A stretch of DNA of 64,000 nucleotides from Microbacterium sp. SORGH_AS_0969 (GTDB taxonomy: Bacteria > Actinomycetota > Actinomycetes > Actinomycetales > Microbacteriaceae). A model generated the notes under the pieces. That model had not been told where the DNA came from. It saw only the letters and a list, made by a program, of their open reading frames with translations, and did no database searches. The stretch is taken from assembly GCF_030818255.1 (NCBI RefSeq), contig NZ_JAUTAG010000001.1, forward strand, positions 3,286,001 to 3,350,000. The letters run 5' to 3'. The translations under genes and the position numbers were made by a program. Below, in pieces: positions 42,158 to 49,468 of the stretch. Position 1 is the first letter of the stretch, and each line of letters begins with the position of its first letter.

Positions 42158-42694
42158 ATGACCGACGACGACAACCCGACACTCCCGCTGCCGCGCACCG
42201 AGGAGCAGCCCGAACCGCAGCGTCACCGCTGGACTCGGCCCGCGCTCATCGCCGGTGCCGTGGTCGTGGCGCTCGGCCTCGCCGGAGGCTCCGCCGCGAT
42301 CGCCGCACAGTCCGGTACTCCCACCGCCCTCGCCGGGGCCTCGACGACGTCCGCCCCGAGCGCTGACGGCGGCAGCGGGCCGGGCACCGCACCGATGCCG
42401 GGCGCCACCCCGACCGACGCCCCGACCCCCGGCGCCGAGGCCACGCCTCCCGCCACGCCGGGCGACGGTGCCGGACCGGGCGCGTGCGAGCCGGGCGCGA
42501 AGGGTCCCGGGGGACCGGGTGCCGGGGGTCCGGGTGCCGCCACGCCTCCCGCGGACGGACAGGCGCCCACTCCTCCCGCCCCGCCCGCGGACGGGCAGGC
42601 GCCGACCCCACCCGCGCCTCCCGCCGACGGACAGGCCCCCACCCCGCCCACCGGTGGGCAGGCGCCGACCACGCCCCCGACTCCGGGCAGCTGA
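42158..42694 (+). CDS. Pro/Gly-rich exported or membrane-anchored protein
   Basis: A 178-aa low-complexity protein. A short cytoplasmic N-terminus (LPLPRTEEQPEPQRHRWTRP) precedes one membrane segment ALIAGAVVVALGLAGGSAAI; the rest is extracytoplasmic and disordered: GSGPGTAPMPGATPTDAPTP, then GPGGPGAGGPGA and four copies of a PADGQAPTPP unit. A single Cys lies in GPGACEPGAKG. A ribosome-binding site (AGGAAGGAAC) precedes the ATG. It is divergent from, and probably controlled by, the adjacent two-component system. It may span the peptidoglycan; function unknown. Confidence 0.75.
   Translation: MTDDDNPTLPLPRTEEQPEPQRHRWTRPALIAGAVVVALGLAGGSAAIAAQSGTPTALAGASTTSAPSADGGSGPGTAPMPGATPTDAPTPGAEATPPATPGDGAGPGACEPGAKGPGGPGAGGPGAATPPADGQAPTPPAPPADGQAPTPPAPPADGQAPTPPTGGQAPTTPPTPGS
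42549..42674 (+). repeat. In-frame 36-bp tandem repeats (PADGQAPTPPAP)
   Basis: Three units of about 36 bp encode PADGQAPTPPAP, the last followed by a degenerate TGGQAPTTPP copy. The units differ mainly at third codon positions, so the array is not newly expanded. Confidence 0.75.
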
Positions 42695-42771
42695 TGACCG
42701 ACCCGCGCTGACCGCCGCGCCGCACGTTCGACGTGCAGGCCGCGGTCAGCGCGGTGAGGCACGATCGATGC

Positions 42772-43737
42772 ATGACCACACGGCGATCTCCGGCCCGCCG
42801 CGTCGCCTCTTCGCGCCGGACACCTGCGCGCCGGACACCTCCGCGCCGGACGCCTCGGAGCCGCGCGCGGCGCCGCTCCCGCGCGGCGACGCTGCGTCGC
42901 CGCCGCCTCGCCGTCGGCATCCTCGTCGCGATCGGCGCCCTCTCCATCGTCGGGCTCCTCGTCGCAGCCTTCATCCCCCTGCTCAGCCTCGGTGCCGCGT
43001 GGAACACCGAGATGAAGGACGAGGTGAAGAAGGAGAGCATGGACCTCTCGACCTTCGACCCCAGCCGCCTGATCGACGATGCGGACTTCTACGACGGCGA
43101 CGCGATGACCGCCGACGAGATCCAGCGATTCCTCGACGAGAAGGTGGGGGAGTGCCGGACCGACACCTGCCTCAACGTCCTGCGGACGACCCTCCCCGGC
43201 CGCGACAGGCTCGTCTCGGATGCCACGGGCGAGACCATCTGCGAAGCGATCGACGGGGGCGAACTCACCGCGGCCGAGATCATCGATCGGGTCCAGCGCG
43301 CGTGCGGCATCTCCGCGAAGGTCCTGCTCGTAACGCTCCAGAAGGAGCAGAGCCTCGTGTCGGGCCGCACGGCTCGAGCGCCCGACGACGCAGCGCTCGG
43401 GGCCGCGATGGGCGCGCGCTGCCCCGATACCGCTCCGTGCGATCCCGGTCTCGCCGGGTTCGCCTCGCAGGTCGTGCAGGGCGCCACCGACCTCAAGTCG
43501 TACAGCGCCTCGGACTTCATGCGGCAGCCCGGCACGCACTGGATCGCGTTCTCGCCCGACCCCGACTGCGGCGGCTCCGAGGTCACGATCGAGAACGAGG
43601 CCACCGCCGCCCTGTACAACTACACGCCGTACCAACCCAACCCCGCGGCTCTCGCCGCAACGTGGGGGACGGGCGACGCGTGCTCGGCGTACGGCAATCG
43701 CAACTTCGCGCTGTACTGGTCGCTCTGGTTCGGCTGA
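42772..43737 (+). CDS. Membrane-anchored secreted protein, lysozyme-like fold suspected
   Basis: A 321-aa protein. The first 45 residues are extremely basic (RRSPARRVASSRRTPARRTP and more Arg), followed by one membrane segment AVGILVAIGALSIVGLLVAA and a large extracytoplasmic part. That part has MTADEIQRFLDEKVGECRTD, ISAKVLLVTLQKEQSLVSGR (a helix with Lys-Glu as in muramidase-like catalytic helices), four or more Cys likely in disulfides, and YNYTPYQPNPAALAATWGTG with YGNRNFALYWSLWFG at the end. Similar proteins are often called hemagglutinin-like in databases. A peptidoglycan-acting enzyme is possible. The ATG at 42772 is chosen over GTG 42733. Confidence 0.65.
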   Translation: MTTRRSPARRVASSRRTPARRTPPRRTPRSRARRRSRAATLRRRRLAVGILVAIGALSIVGLLVAAFIPLLSLGAAWNTEMKDEVKKESMDLSTFDPSRLIDDADFYDGDAMTADEIQRFLDEKVGECRTDTCLNVLRTTLPGRDRLVSDATGETICEAIDGGELTAAEIIDRVQRACGISAKVLLVTLQKEQSLVSGRTARAPDDAALGAAMGARCPDTAPCDPGLAGFASQVVQGATDLKSYSASDFMRQPGTHWIAFSPDPDCGGSEVTIENEATAALYNYTPYQPNPAALAATWGTGDACSAYGNRNFALYWSLWFG

Positions 43738-43775
43738 CGGCCCGCGCCCGGATCATGCACGGGCGAATCACAGTG

Positions 43776-43804
43776 TTGTGATTTCGTTATGAACGGGCGA
43801 TAAT
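43776..43804 (+). promoter_or_regulatory. Promoter candidate for the DUF3145 gene
   Basis: TTGTGA (43776-43781) and GATAAT (43799-43804) are 17 nt apart, a near-consensus vegetative promoter, 76 bp before the ATG. A perfect repeat AATCACA/TGTGATT (43766-43783, 4-nt loop) overlaps the -35 and may be an operator. Confidence 0.6.
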
Positions 43805-43879
43805 GACCGAGACAACCGAACATCGCCGTGAACTCCATCACAGGTCGTAGGGGAAGACGTACCTGACGAAGGAGAGACC

Positions 43880-44383
43880 ATGGCGACCACGTCTTCGCGC
43901 GGAGTGATCCTGATCCACTCCGCGCCCCGCGCGTTGTGCCCCCACCTCGAGTGGGCGGTGGGACGCGCTCTCGGCCGTGCCGTGAACTTCGACTGGACCG
44001 ACCAGCCGGTCCTCGCGGGTAGTCGACGAGCCGAGTTCTACTGGGAGGGTCCCGTCGGCTCCGGCGCAGCTCTCGCGAGCGCGATCCGCGGGTGGGAGCA
44101 CCTTCGCTTCGAGGTCAGCGAAGATCCGACCCCGCGCAGCGACGGTGGTCGCTGGATGCACACGCCGGGTCTCGGCATCCACTACGCGCAGACCGACGCC
44201 GCCGGGAACGTCGTCATCGGCGAAGACCGGGTGCGCTACGCCATGGAGGTCGCCGCGGGCGACGCGTTCGAACTCCAGCGCGAGCTCGATGTCGCCCTGG
44301 GTTCCGCGTGGGACGAAGAACTCGAGCCGTTCCGTCACGCAGGCGACGATCAGCAGATCGTCTGGCTGCACAAGGTCGGCTGA
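43880..44383 (+). CDS. DUF3145 family protein
   Basis: A 167-aa soluble protein: GVILIHSAPRALCPHLEWAV, NFDWTDQPVLAGSRRAEFYW, GWEHLRFEVSEDPTPRSDGG, GLGIHYAQTDAAGNVVIGED, ending EPFRHAGDDQQIVWLHKVG. This is the actinobacteria-specific DUF3145 family, regularly found next to fab genes in this order of bacteria; function unknown. It converges on fabF with a strong hairpin between. The start follows GAAGGAGAGACC. Expression from its own promoter at 43776-43804 is likely. Confidence 0.88.
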   Translation: MATTSSRGVILIHSAPRALCPHLEWAVGRALGRAVNFDWTDQPVLAGSRRAEFYWEGPVGSGAALASAIRGWEHLRFEVSEDPTPRSDGGRWMHTPGLGIHYAQTDAAGNVVIGEDRVRYAMEVAAGDAFELQRELDVALGSAWDEELEPFRHAGDDQQIVWLHKVG

Positions 44384-44469
44384 AACCGTCGGGCGGGGGA
44401 GGCGCCACTACCGGACGTCGGTGATCATTCCCGGCACCGAGACCGCGTATCCCCCTCCCGATCGAAAGA

Positions 44470-44520
44470 CGAACGCCCCCGCCCATCCCCGAAGCAGTCG
44501 GGGGATGCCGGGGGCGTTCG
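44470..44520 (-). terminator. Strong hairpin at the end of the fab operon
   Basis: CGAACGCCCCCG...CATCCCC (44470-44490) pairs with GGGGATG...CGGGGGCGTTCG (44500-44520), roughly 18 bp with one bulge. It lies 7 bp past the fabF stop on the minus strand and also 86 bp past DUF3145, so it can act on both. Confidence 0.85.
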
Positions 44521-44527
44521 GCCGTGA

Positions 44528-45766
44528 TCAGACCGAGGCGATCGCGACGACGGCGTTGTGACCGCCGAAGCCGAACGAGTTGCTGATCGCGAGCTGGTCG
44601 CCCGCACCCAGCTCGACGGGCGAGCCGGAGAGGGCGAACGGTACCTCGGGGTCCTGCTCGGTGAGGTTGATCGTGGGCGGAGCCACGCGGTTCTGCAGCG
44701 CGAGGACGGTGAAGATCGCCTCGAGGGCGCCCGTTCCTCCGAGCAGGTGGCCAGTGGAGGCCTTCGTCGCCGAAACGGGGATCTCGTCGACCCGCTCGCC
44801 GAACACCGCGCGCAGCGCCTTGTACTCGTTCGGGTCACCGACCGGGGTCGAGGTCGCGTGGGCATTGATGTGGGTGACGTCGTCGACCGACGCGCCGGCC
44901 ATCTCGAGCGCCATGTGGACGGCGCGCGCCGCGCCCTGACCCTCGGGGTCGTTGGCCGTGATGTGGTACGAATCGGCCGTGACGCCGCCGCCGACGATCG
45001 AGGCGTAGATCTTGGCGCCGCGGGCTTTCGCGTGCTCCTCGGTTTCGAGGATCAGCACGCCGGCACCCTCGCCCATGACGAAGCCGTCGCGGTCGATGCT
45101 CGCCGGGCGCGAAGCGGTCTCGGGGGAGTCGTTGCGCTTCGACAGCGCCTGCATCGACGCGAACGACGCGATCGTGATCGGGTGGATCGCCGATTCGGTG
45201 CCGCCGGCGATCACGACGTCGGCGAGGCCGTCGCGGATGTGCTGCACAGCGTTGACGATCGACTCGGTGCTCGACGCGCAAGCAGACGCCACCGTCCGGG
45301 CGAAGGCGCGTGCGTTGAAGTGGAGCGACAGGTTTCCGGCTGCCGCGTTGGGCATGAGCATCGGCACCGTCATCGGCATGACGCGGCGCGGGCCCTTCTC
45401 GCGCAGGACGTCCCACGCGTCGAGGAGCGTCCACACGCCGCCGATCCCGGTGGCGAAGTCGACGCCGAGACGATCGGGGTCGATGTCGGGCGCCCCCGCG
45501 TCTTCCCACGCTTCCTTGGCGGCGACCATCGCCAACTGCGACGAGGGGTCGAGGCGCTTGGCCACCGGACGCTCGAGGACGGTCTCGGGACGCACGAGCG
45601 CCTCAGCCGCGAAGGTGACGGGAAGCTGGTACTTCTCGACCCACTCGTGCTCGAGGGTGCGCGCGCCGGAGGTTCCGGCCAGCAGGGCGGACCAGCTCTC
45701 GGGGGCCGTCCCGCCGATGGGCGAGGTGGCTCCGATGCCGGTGACGACGATGCGGGGTGTGCTCAT
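44528..45766 (-). CDS. fabF: Beta-ketoacyl-ACP synthase II
   Basis: A 412-aa condensing enzyme elongating acyl-ACP with malonyl-ACP. Catalytic Cys is in TVASACASSTESIVNAV, the two His in THINAHATSTPVGDPNEYKA and KASTGHLLGGTGALEAIF; SNSFGFGGHNAVVAI is the C-terminal Gly-rich block. It begins RIVVTGIGATSPIGGTAPES. Last gene of the fabD-fabH-acpP-fabF run, 69 bp downstream of acpP, and followed by a strong terminator. Length and motifs are standard for FabF. Confidence 0.96.
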   Translation of the reverse strand: MSTPRIVVTGIGATSPIGGTAPESWSALLAGTSGARTLEHEWVEKYQLPVTFAAEALVRPETVLERPVAKRLDPSSQLAMVAAKEAWEDAGAPDIDPDRLGVDFATGIGGVWTLLDAWDVLREKGPRRVMPMTVPMLMPNAAAGNLSLHFNARAFARTVASACASSTESIVNAVQHIRDGLADVVIAGGTESAIHPITIASFASMQALSKRNDSPETASRPASIDRDGFVMGEGAGVLILETEEHAKARGAKIYASIVGGGVTADSYHITANDPEGQGAARAVHMALEMAGASVDDVTHINAHATSTPVGDPNEYKALRAVFGERVDEIPVSATKASTGHLLGGTGALEAIFTVLALQNRVAPPTINLTEQDPEVPFALSGSPVELGAGDQLAISNSFGFGGHNAVVAIASV

Positions 45767-45835
45767 GGGGTGCGAAATCCTTGCTGCGGACCGATGGGGC
45801 CTGACCGGTGGGGGCCGAAGCCCCCACCGGGAGAA

Positions 45836-46084
45836 TCAGGCCTGGTTCGAGGTGATGAAGGTGACGGCGTCGCCGACGGTCTTGAGGTTCTTGACCTCGT
45901 CGTCGGGGATGGTGACGCCGAACTTCTCCTCGGCGTTGACGACGATCGTCATCATCGAGATGGAGTCGATGTCGAGGTCGTCGGTGAACGACTTCTCGAG
46001 AGCGACCTCGTCGGCCGAGATGCCGGTCTCATCGGTGATGAGCTCGGCCAGACCTGCGAGGACCTCGTCGTTGGTGAATGCCAT
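45836..46084 (-). CDS. acpP: Acyl carrier protein
   Basis: An 82-aa acidic ACP. The phosphopantetheine Ser is in FTDDLDIDSISMMTIVVNAE (DSI instead of the more common DSL). EVLAGLAELITDETGISAD is helix 1 and the loop, and FGVTIPDDEVKNLKTVGDAV is helix 3-4. It carries the growing chain between the adjacent FabH and FabF. AGGAGAAATC precedes the ATG, an excellent ribosome-binding site suited to the high level expected of ACP. Confidence 0.95.
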   Translation of the reverse strand: MAFTNDEVLAGLAELITDETGISADEVALEKSFTDDLDIDSISMMTIVVNAEEKFGVTIPDDEVKNLKTVGDAVTFITSNQA

Positions 46085-46159
46085 GATTTCTCCTGTTCGT
46101 GGGTCGGCCCGTGCGGTGACCCGTGGGCCTGGATCAGTCTAGGGTTCGACGCTCTCGCG

Positions 46160-47164
46160 TCAGGGGAGGACGACGACCTGCGCGCCGAAGACCAGACCGG
46201 CACCGAAGCCGATCTGCAGCGCGAGTCCGCCGCTGAGCTCGGGGTGCTCCTCGAGCAGTCGGTGGGTGGCGAGCGGGATGGATGCCGCCGAGGTGTTGCC
46301 GGTGGTCTCGATATCGCGACCGATGACCACGGTCTCCGACAGCCCCAGCTGCTTGGCGAACTCGTCGATGATGCGCATGTTCGCCTGGTGCGGGACGAAA
46401 GCGGCGAGATCGCTCGGCTCGATGCCGGCGGCGTCGATCGCCTGACGGGCGACCTTGACCATCTCCCAGACGGCCCAGCGGAACACCGTGGGGCCCTCTT
46501 GGCGCAGCGTCGGCCACGGGGCGGCGCCGTCGCGGAACTCGGTCAGGGTGGCGTTCATGCCCACGGCATCCGCCTTCGATCCGTCCGAGCCCCAGATGGT
46601 GGGGCCGATTCCGGGCGTGTCGCTGGGTCCGACGACGACGGCGCCGGCGCCGTCACCGAGCAGGAACGAGATGCTCCGGTCGGTGGGGTCGACGATGTCG
46701 CTCAGCTTCTCAGCACCGACGACGACCACGTGCTTCGCGAGGCCGGCGCGGATCAAGGCATCCGCCTGGCCCACGCCGTAGGCGAACCCGGCACACGCCG
46801 CGTTCACGTCGTATGCCGCGGCGGGGTTCGCACCGATGCGGTCGGCGACGATCGCCGAGGCCGACGGCGTCTGCTTCGGGTTGCTGATGGTCGCCACGAT
46901 GACGGCGTCGATGTCGGCGGGGTCCACGCCCGACTTCTCGACGGCCTCGCGCGCGGCCTCCGAGGCGAGGTCGATGGCATCCGTCTCCTTGTTCGCGCGA
47001 ACACGCGTCACGATGCCCGTGCGCTGACGGATCCACTCGTCGCTCGAGTCGATCGGCCCCACGAGGTCGTCGTTCGGCACGAAGTTCTCACCACGGGCGG
47101 CGCCGTACGCATAGATCCGCGTGTGCGCCGGTCCCTGCAGCTGACGGAGGGTGGGGGTGCTCAT
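46160..47164 (-). CDS. fabH: Beta-ketoacyl-ACP synthase III
   Basis: A 334-aa initiation enzyme joining acyl-CoA to malonyl-ACP. Catalytic Cys is in AYDVNAACAGFAYGVGQAD, His in AAFVPHQANMRIIDEFAKQL and Asn in DIETTGNTSAASIPLATHRL; SSDEWIRQRTGIVTRV is the N-terminal signature. Its primer preference sets the branched-chain fatty acids typical of these bacteria; the sequence alone does not show preference. Its ATG overlaps the fabD stop by 4 nt. The start at 47164 gives normal length; upstream in-frame residues belong to fabD in another frame. Confidence 0.95.
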   Translation of the reverse strand: MSTPTLRQLQGPAHTRIYAYGAARGENFVPNDDLVGPIDSSDEWIRQRTGIVTRVRANKETDAIDLASEAAREAVEKSGVDPADIDAVIVATISNPKQTPSASAIVADRIGANPAAAYDVNAACAGFAYGVGQADALIRAGLAKHVVVVGAEKLSDIVDPTDRSISFLLGDGAGAVVVGPSDTPGIGPTIWGSDGSKADAVGMNATLTEFRDGAAPWPTLRQEGPTVFRWAVWEMVKVARQAIDAAGIEPSDLAAFVPHQANMRIIDEFAKQLGLSETVVIGRDIETTGNTSAASIPLATHRLLEEHPELSGGLALQIGFGAGLVFGAQVVVLP

Positions 47165-48086
47165 GCCTGGATGTCTTCTTTCAGGAGCGAGACGGCCGCG
47201 TCGAGGTCGTCGGGGGTCTTGACCGCCACGGTGGGCGTACCGCGAAGGGCGCGCTTGGCGAGTCCCGTCAGCGCTCCCGCGGGGGAGAGTTCGATGATGC
47301 CGGTCACGCCCTGCTCGGCGAACGAAGCCATGCAGCGATCCCAGCGCACGGGCGACGCGACCTGCGCGACGACGAGGTCGAGAGCGCGGCGCCCCTCGGC
47401 GACGACGGAACCGTCGGAGTTGGTCCAGAGGGTGAGACCCGGGTCGGACACCGCGACACCGGCAGCTGCCGCACGCAGCGTCTCTCGACGGCGGGCTCCA
47501 TGAAACGCGTGTGGAAGGCACCGGCGACCTGCAGCGGGATGACCCGCGCGCCGCGCGGCGCCTCGGCCGCCAGCTCGGCGAGAGCGGGCAGCTCGCCCGC
47601 CGCGACGATCTGGCCACCGCCGTTGTAGTTGGCCGGGGTGAGGCCCAGGGCCTCGAGGCGCTCGAGGACGACCGCCTCGTCGCCCCCGACCACCGCGCTC
47701 ATGCCCGTCTCGGTGACGGCGGCGGCTTCGGCCATGGCACGTCCGCGCAGACCGACGAGGCGGAGCGCATCGTCCTCGGTCAGGACTCCGGATGCCGCCA
47801 GCGCGGCGATCTCGCCGACCGAATGCCCCGCGACCCCGGCGACGGCGCTTCCGGAGCGCTGCGTCAAGGCGGACCACGACAGCAGGCTCGCCGCCACGAT
47901 CAGCGGCTGGGCGACGCTCGTGTCGCGGATGCGGTCGGCATCCCACTCGGTGCCGGCGGCGATGAGGTCGACACCCGCCTGCTCGGAGTACGCGGCGAGA
48001 CGCTCGCGTGCCCCGTCGAGTTCGAGCCACGGTGTGAGGAACCCAGGGGTCTGCGACCCCTGCCCGGGGAAGACGGCGATGATCAC
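47161..48086 (-). pseudogene. fabD: Malonyl-CoA:ACP transacylase, apparent frameshift
   Basis: FabD loads malonate onto ACP. The N-terminal two thirds, from GTG 48086, read IIAVFPGQGSQTPGFLTPWL, GVAGHSVGEIAALAASG (nucleophile Ser) and VAGAFHTRFMEPAVE (catalytic His). The C-terminal third continues in another frame as TLRAAAAGVAVSDPGLTLWT, VRWDRCMASFAEQGVTGIIE and ELSPAGALTGLAKRAL. The switch lies at TCTCTC (47481-47486, plus strand): removing one CT restores PAVETLRAAAAGV. Because fabD is normally essential and all other parts are conserved, a sequencing indel is the most likely cause. If real, a second FabD must exist elsewhere. Confidence 0.88.
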
Positions 48087-48168
48087 GGTCCCATCCTGCC
48101 AAGGATCGAGCGCCGTCTTATGGAGGTATCGACACAGATATGCGGCGTGTCTTTGTGCGAGCCGTGCA

Positions 48169-49464
48169 TCAGCGCGACAGGGGAGGGCGCCGACCGGCGG
48201 CTCCGCGCCGTCGCGTGGCATCCGTTCCGATCGACCCGAGAATCAAGGCCGTCTGCAGGATGAGCGCCTCGCGAGGGCCGGTGGCATCCCATCCGATCAC
48301 CTCGGAGACGCGCTTGAGGCGGTACCGGACCGTGTTCGGGTGCACGTACAGCTCGCGAGCGGTCGCTTCGAGGGAGCGGCCGTTGTCGAGGTAGCTCCAG
48401 AGCGTCGCGACGAGATCGGTGCTGTGCGCTTGGAGGGGCCGGTAGACGCGGTCCACCAGCGTCTGCTTCGCCACCGCGTCTCCGGCGAGAGCGCGCTCGG
48501 GCAGCAGGTCGTCGGCCTCCACCGGGCGCGGCGCGTTGCGCCACGCGCGCGCGACGGCGAAGCCAGCCAGCGCCGCTCGGGCGCTCTGACCGGCGTCGAC
48601 GAGAGCCGCGACCGGGGGGCCGAGCACCAGGTGGCCCGACCCGAACCCGGGTTCGAGCCGCTTGGCGATCTCGGCGAACGGGAGCTCGGTCGTGTCGTCG
48701 CCACCCCGCGCGGGCAGTTCGGCTCGGCCGAGCACGAGGACGAGACGAGACCCCTGGACGCCGATGAGCACGTCGACTCCGAGCTTGCGCGCCGTGCGGC
48801 GCACCTGATCGACGTCGAACTGCGGGGGAGTCGTCCCGACGAGGACGGCGACCTCTCCGTGCCCGTGCCATCCGAGGGCGGCGATGCGGCTGGGCAGTTC
48901 TTCGTCGGCCTCGCCCGTGAGGATCGAGTCGACCACGAGCGCCTCGAGACGCGCGTCCCAGAGGCCGCGTGCCTCCGCGGCACGCGCATAGACGTCGGCG
49001 GCGGCGAACGCGACCTCGCGCGAGTACAGGAGCATCGCCTCGCGCACACTCTTGCTCCGCCCGGCGACGCGCTCCTCCATCACCTCGACGGTGACGCGGA
49101 CGAGTTGCAGCGTCTGCGTCAGGCTCACGCTGCGCAAGAGCTCGCGCGGAGCCGCCGCGAAGATGTCCGACGCGATCGCCGGGGTCTGCGCGGGATCCTC
49201 GACCCACTGCGTGAACGACGTGATGCCCGCCTGGGCCACGAGGCCGACGGCCGAGCGCCGGGCCGGCGGCATCCCGGCGTACCAGGGGAGGGTCTCTTCG
49301 AGGCGCTGGATCGTGGCCGTCGCGAGGTCGCCGGAGATCCGGCGCAACCACACGAGGGTCTCTTCCTTGTCGCGCGCGACGCGATCGAGGCCGTCGCGCG
49401 AAATGCGGTCGGGACCGGTCCCGCCCGAGAGGGGGGAGCCGGTCCCGACCGTGGGTTCACTCAC
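48169..49464 (-). CDS. fasR: PucR-type activator of fatty acid synthesis (FasR-like)
   Basis: A 431-aa regulator with a long N-terminal helical and GGDEF-like region (GLVAQAGITSFTQWVEDPAQ, ELLRSVSLTQTLQLVRVTVE, VREAMLLYSREVAFAAADVY) and a C-terminal PucR HTH: LVATLWSYLDNGRSLEATAR, ELYVHPNTVRYRLKRVSEVI. Streptomyces FasR is the same type and lies directly upstream of fabD-fabH-acpP-fabF, which it activates; the gene order here is the same. The GTG at 49464 is 4 bp after the aceE stop, so it can be read from aceE mRNA. Strong call by domain plus synteny. Confidence 0.85.
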   Translation of the reverse strand: MSEPTVGTGSPLSGGTGPDRISRDGLDRVARDKEETLVWLRRISGDLATATIQRLEETLPWYAGMPPARRSAVGLVAQAGITSFTQWVEDPAQTPAIASDIFAAAPRELLRSVSLTQTLQLVRVTVEVMEERVAGRSKSVREAMLLYSREVAFAAADVYARAAEARGLWDARLEALVVDSILTGEADEELPSRIAALGWHGHGEVAVLVGTTPPQFDVDQVRRTARKLGVDVLIGVQGSRLVLVLGRAELPARGGDDTTELPFAEIAKRLEPGFGSGHLVLGPPVAALVDAGQSARAALAGFAVARAWRNAPRPVEADDLLPERALAGDAVAKQTLVDRVYRPLQAHSTDLVATLWSYLDNGRSLEATARELYVHPNTVRYRLKRVSEVIGWDATGPREALILQTALILGSIGTDATRRRGAAGRRPPLSR

Positions 49465-49468
49465 GTGA

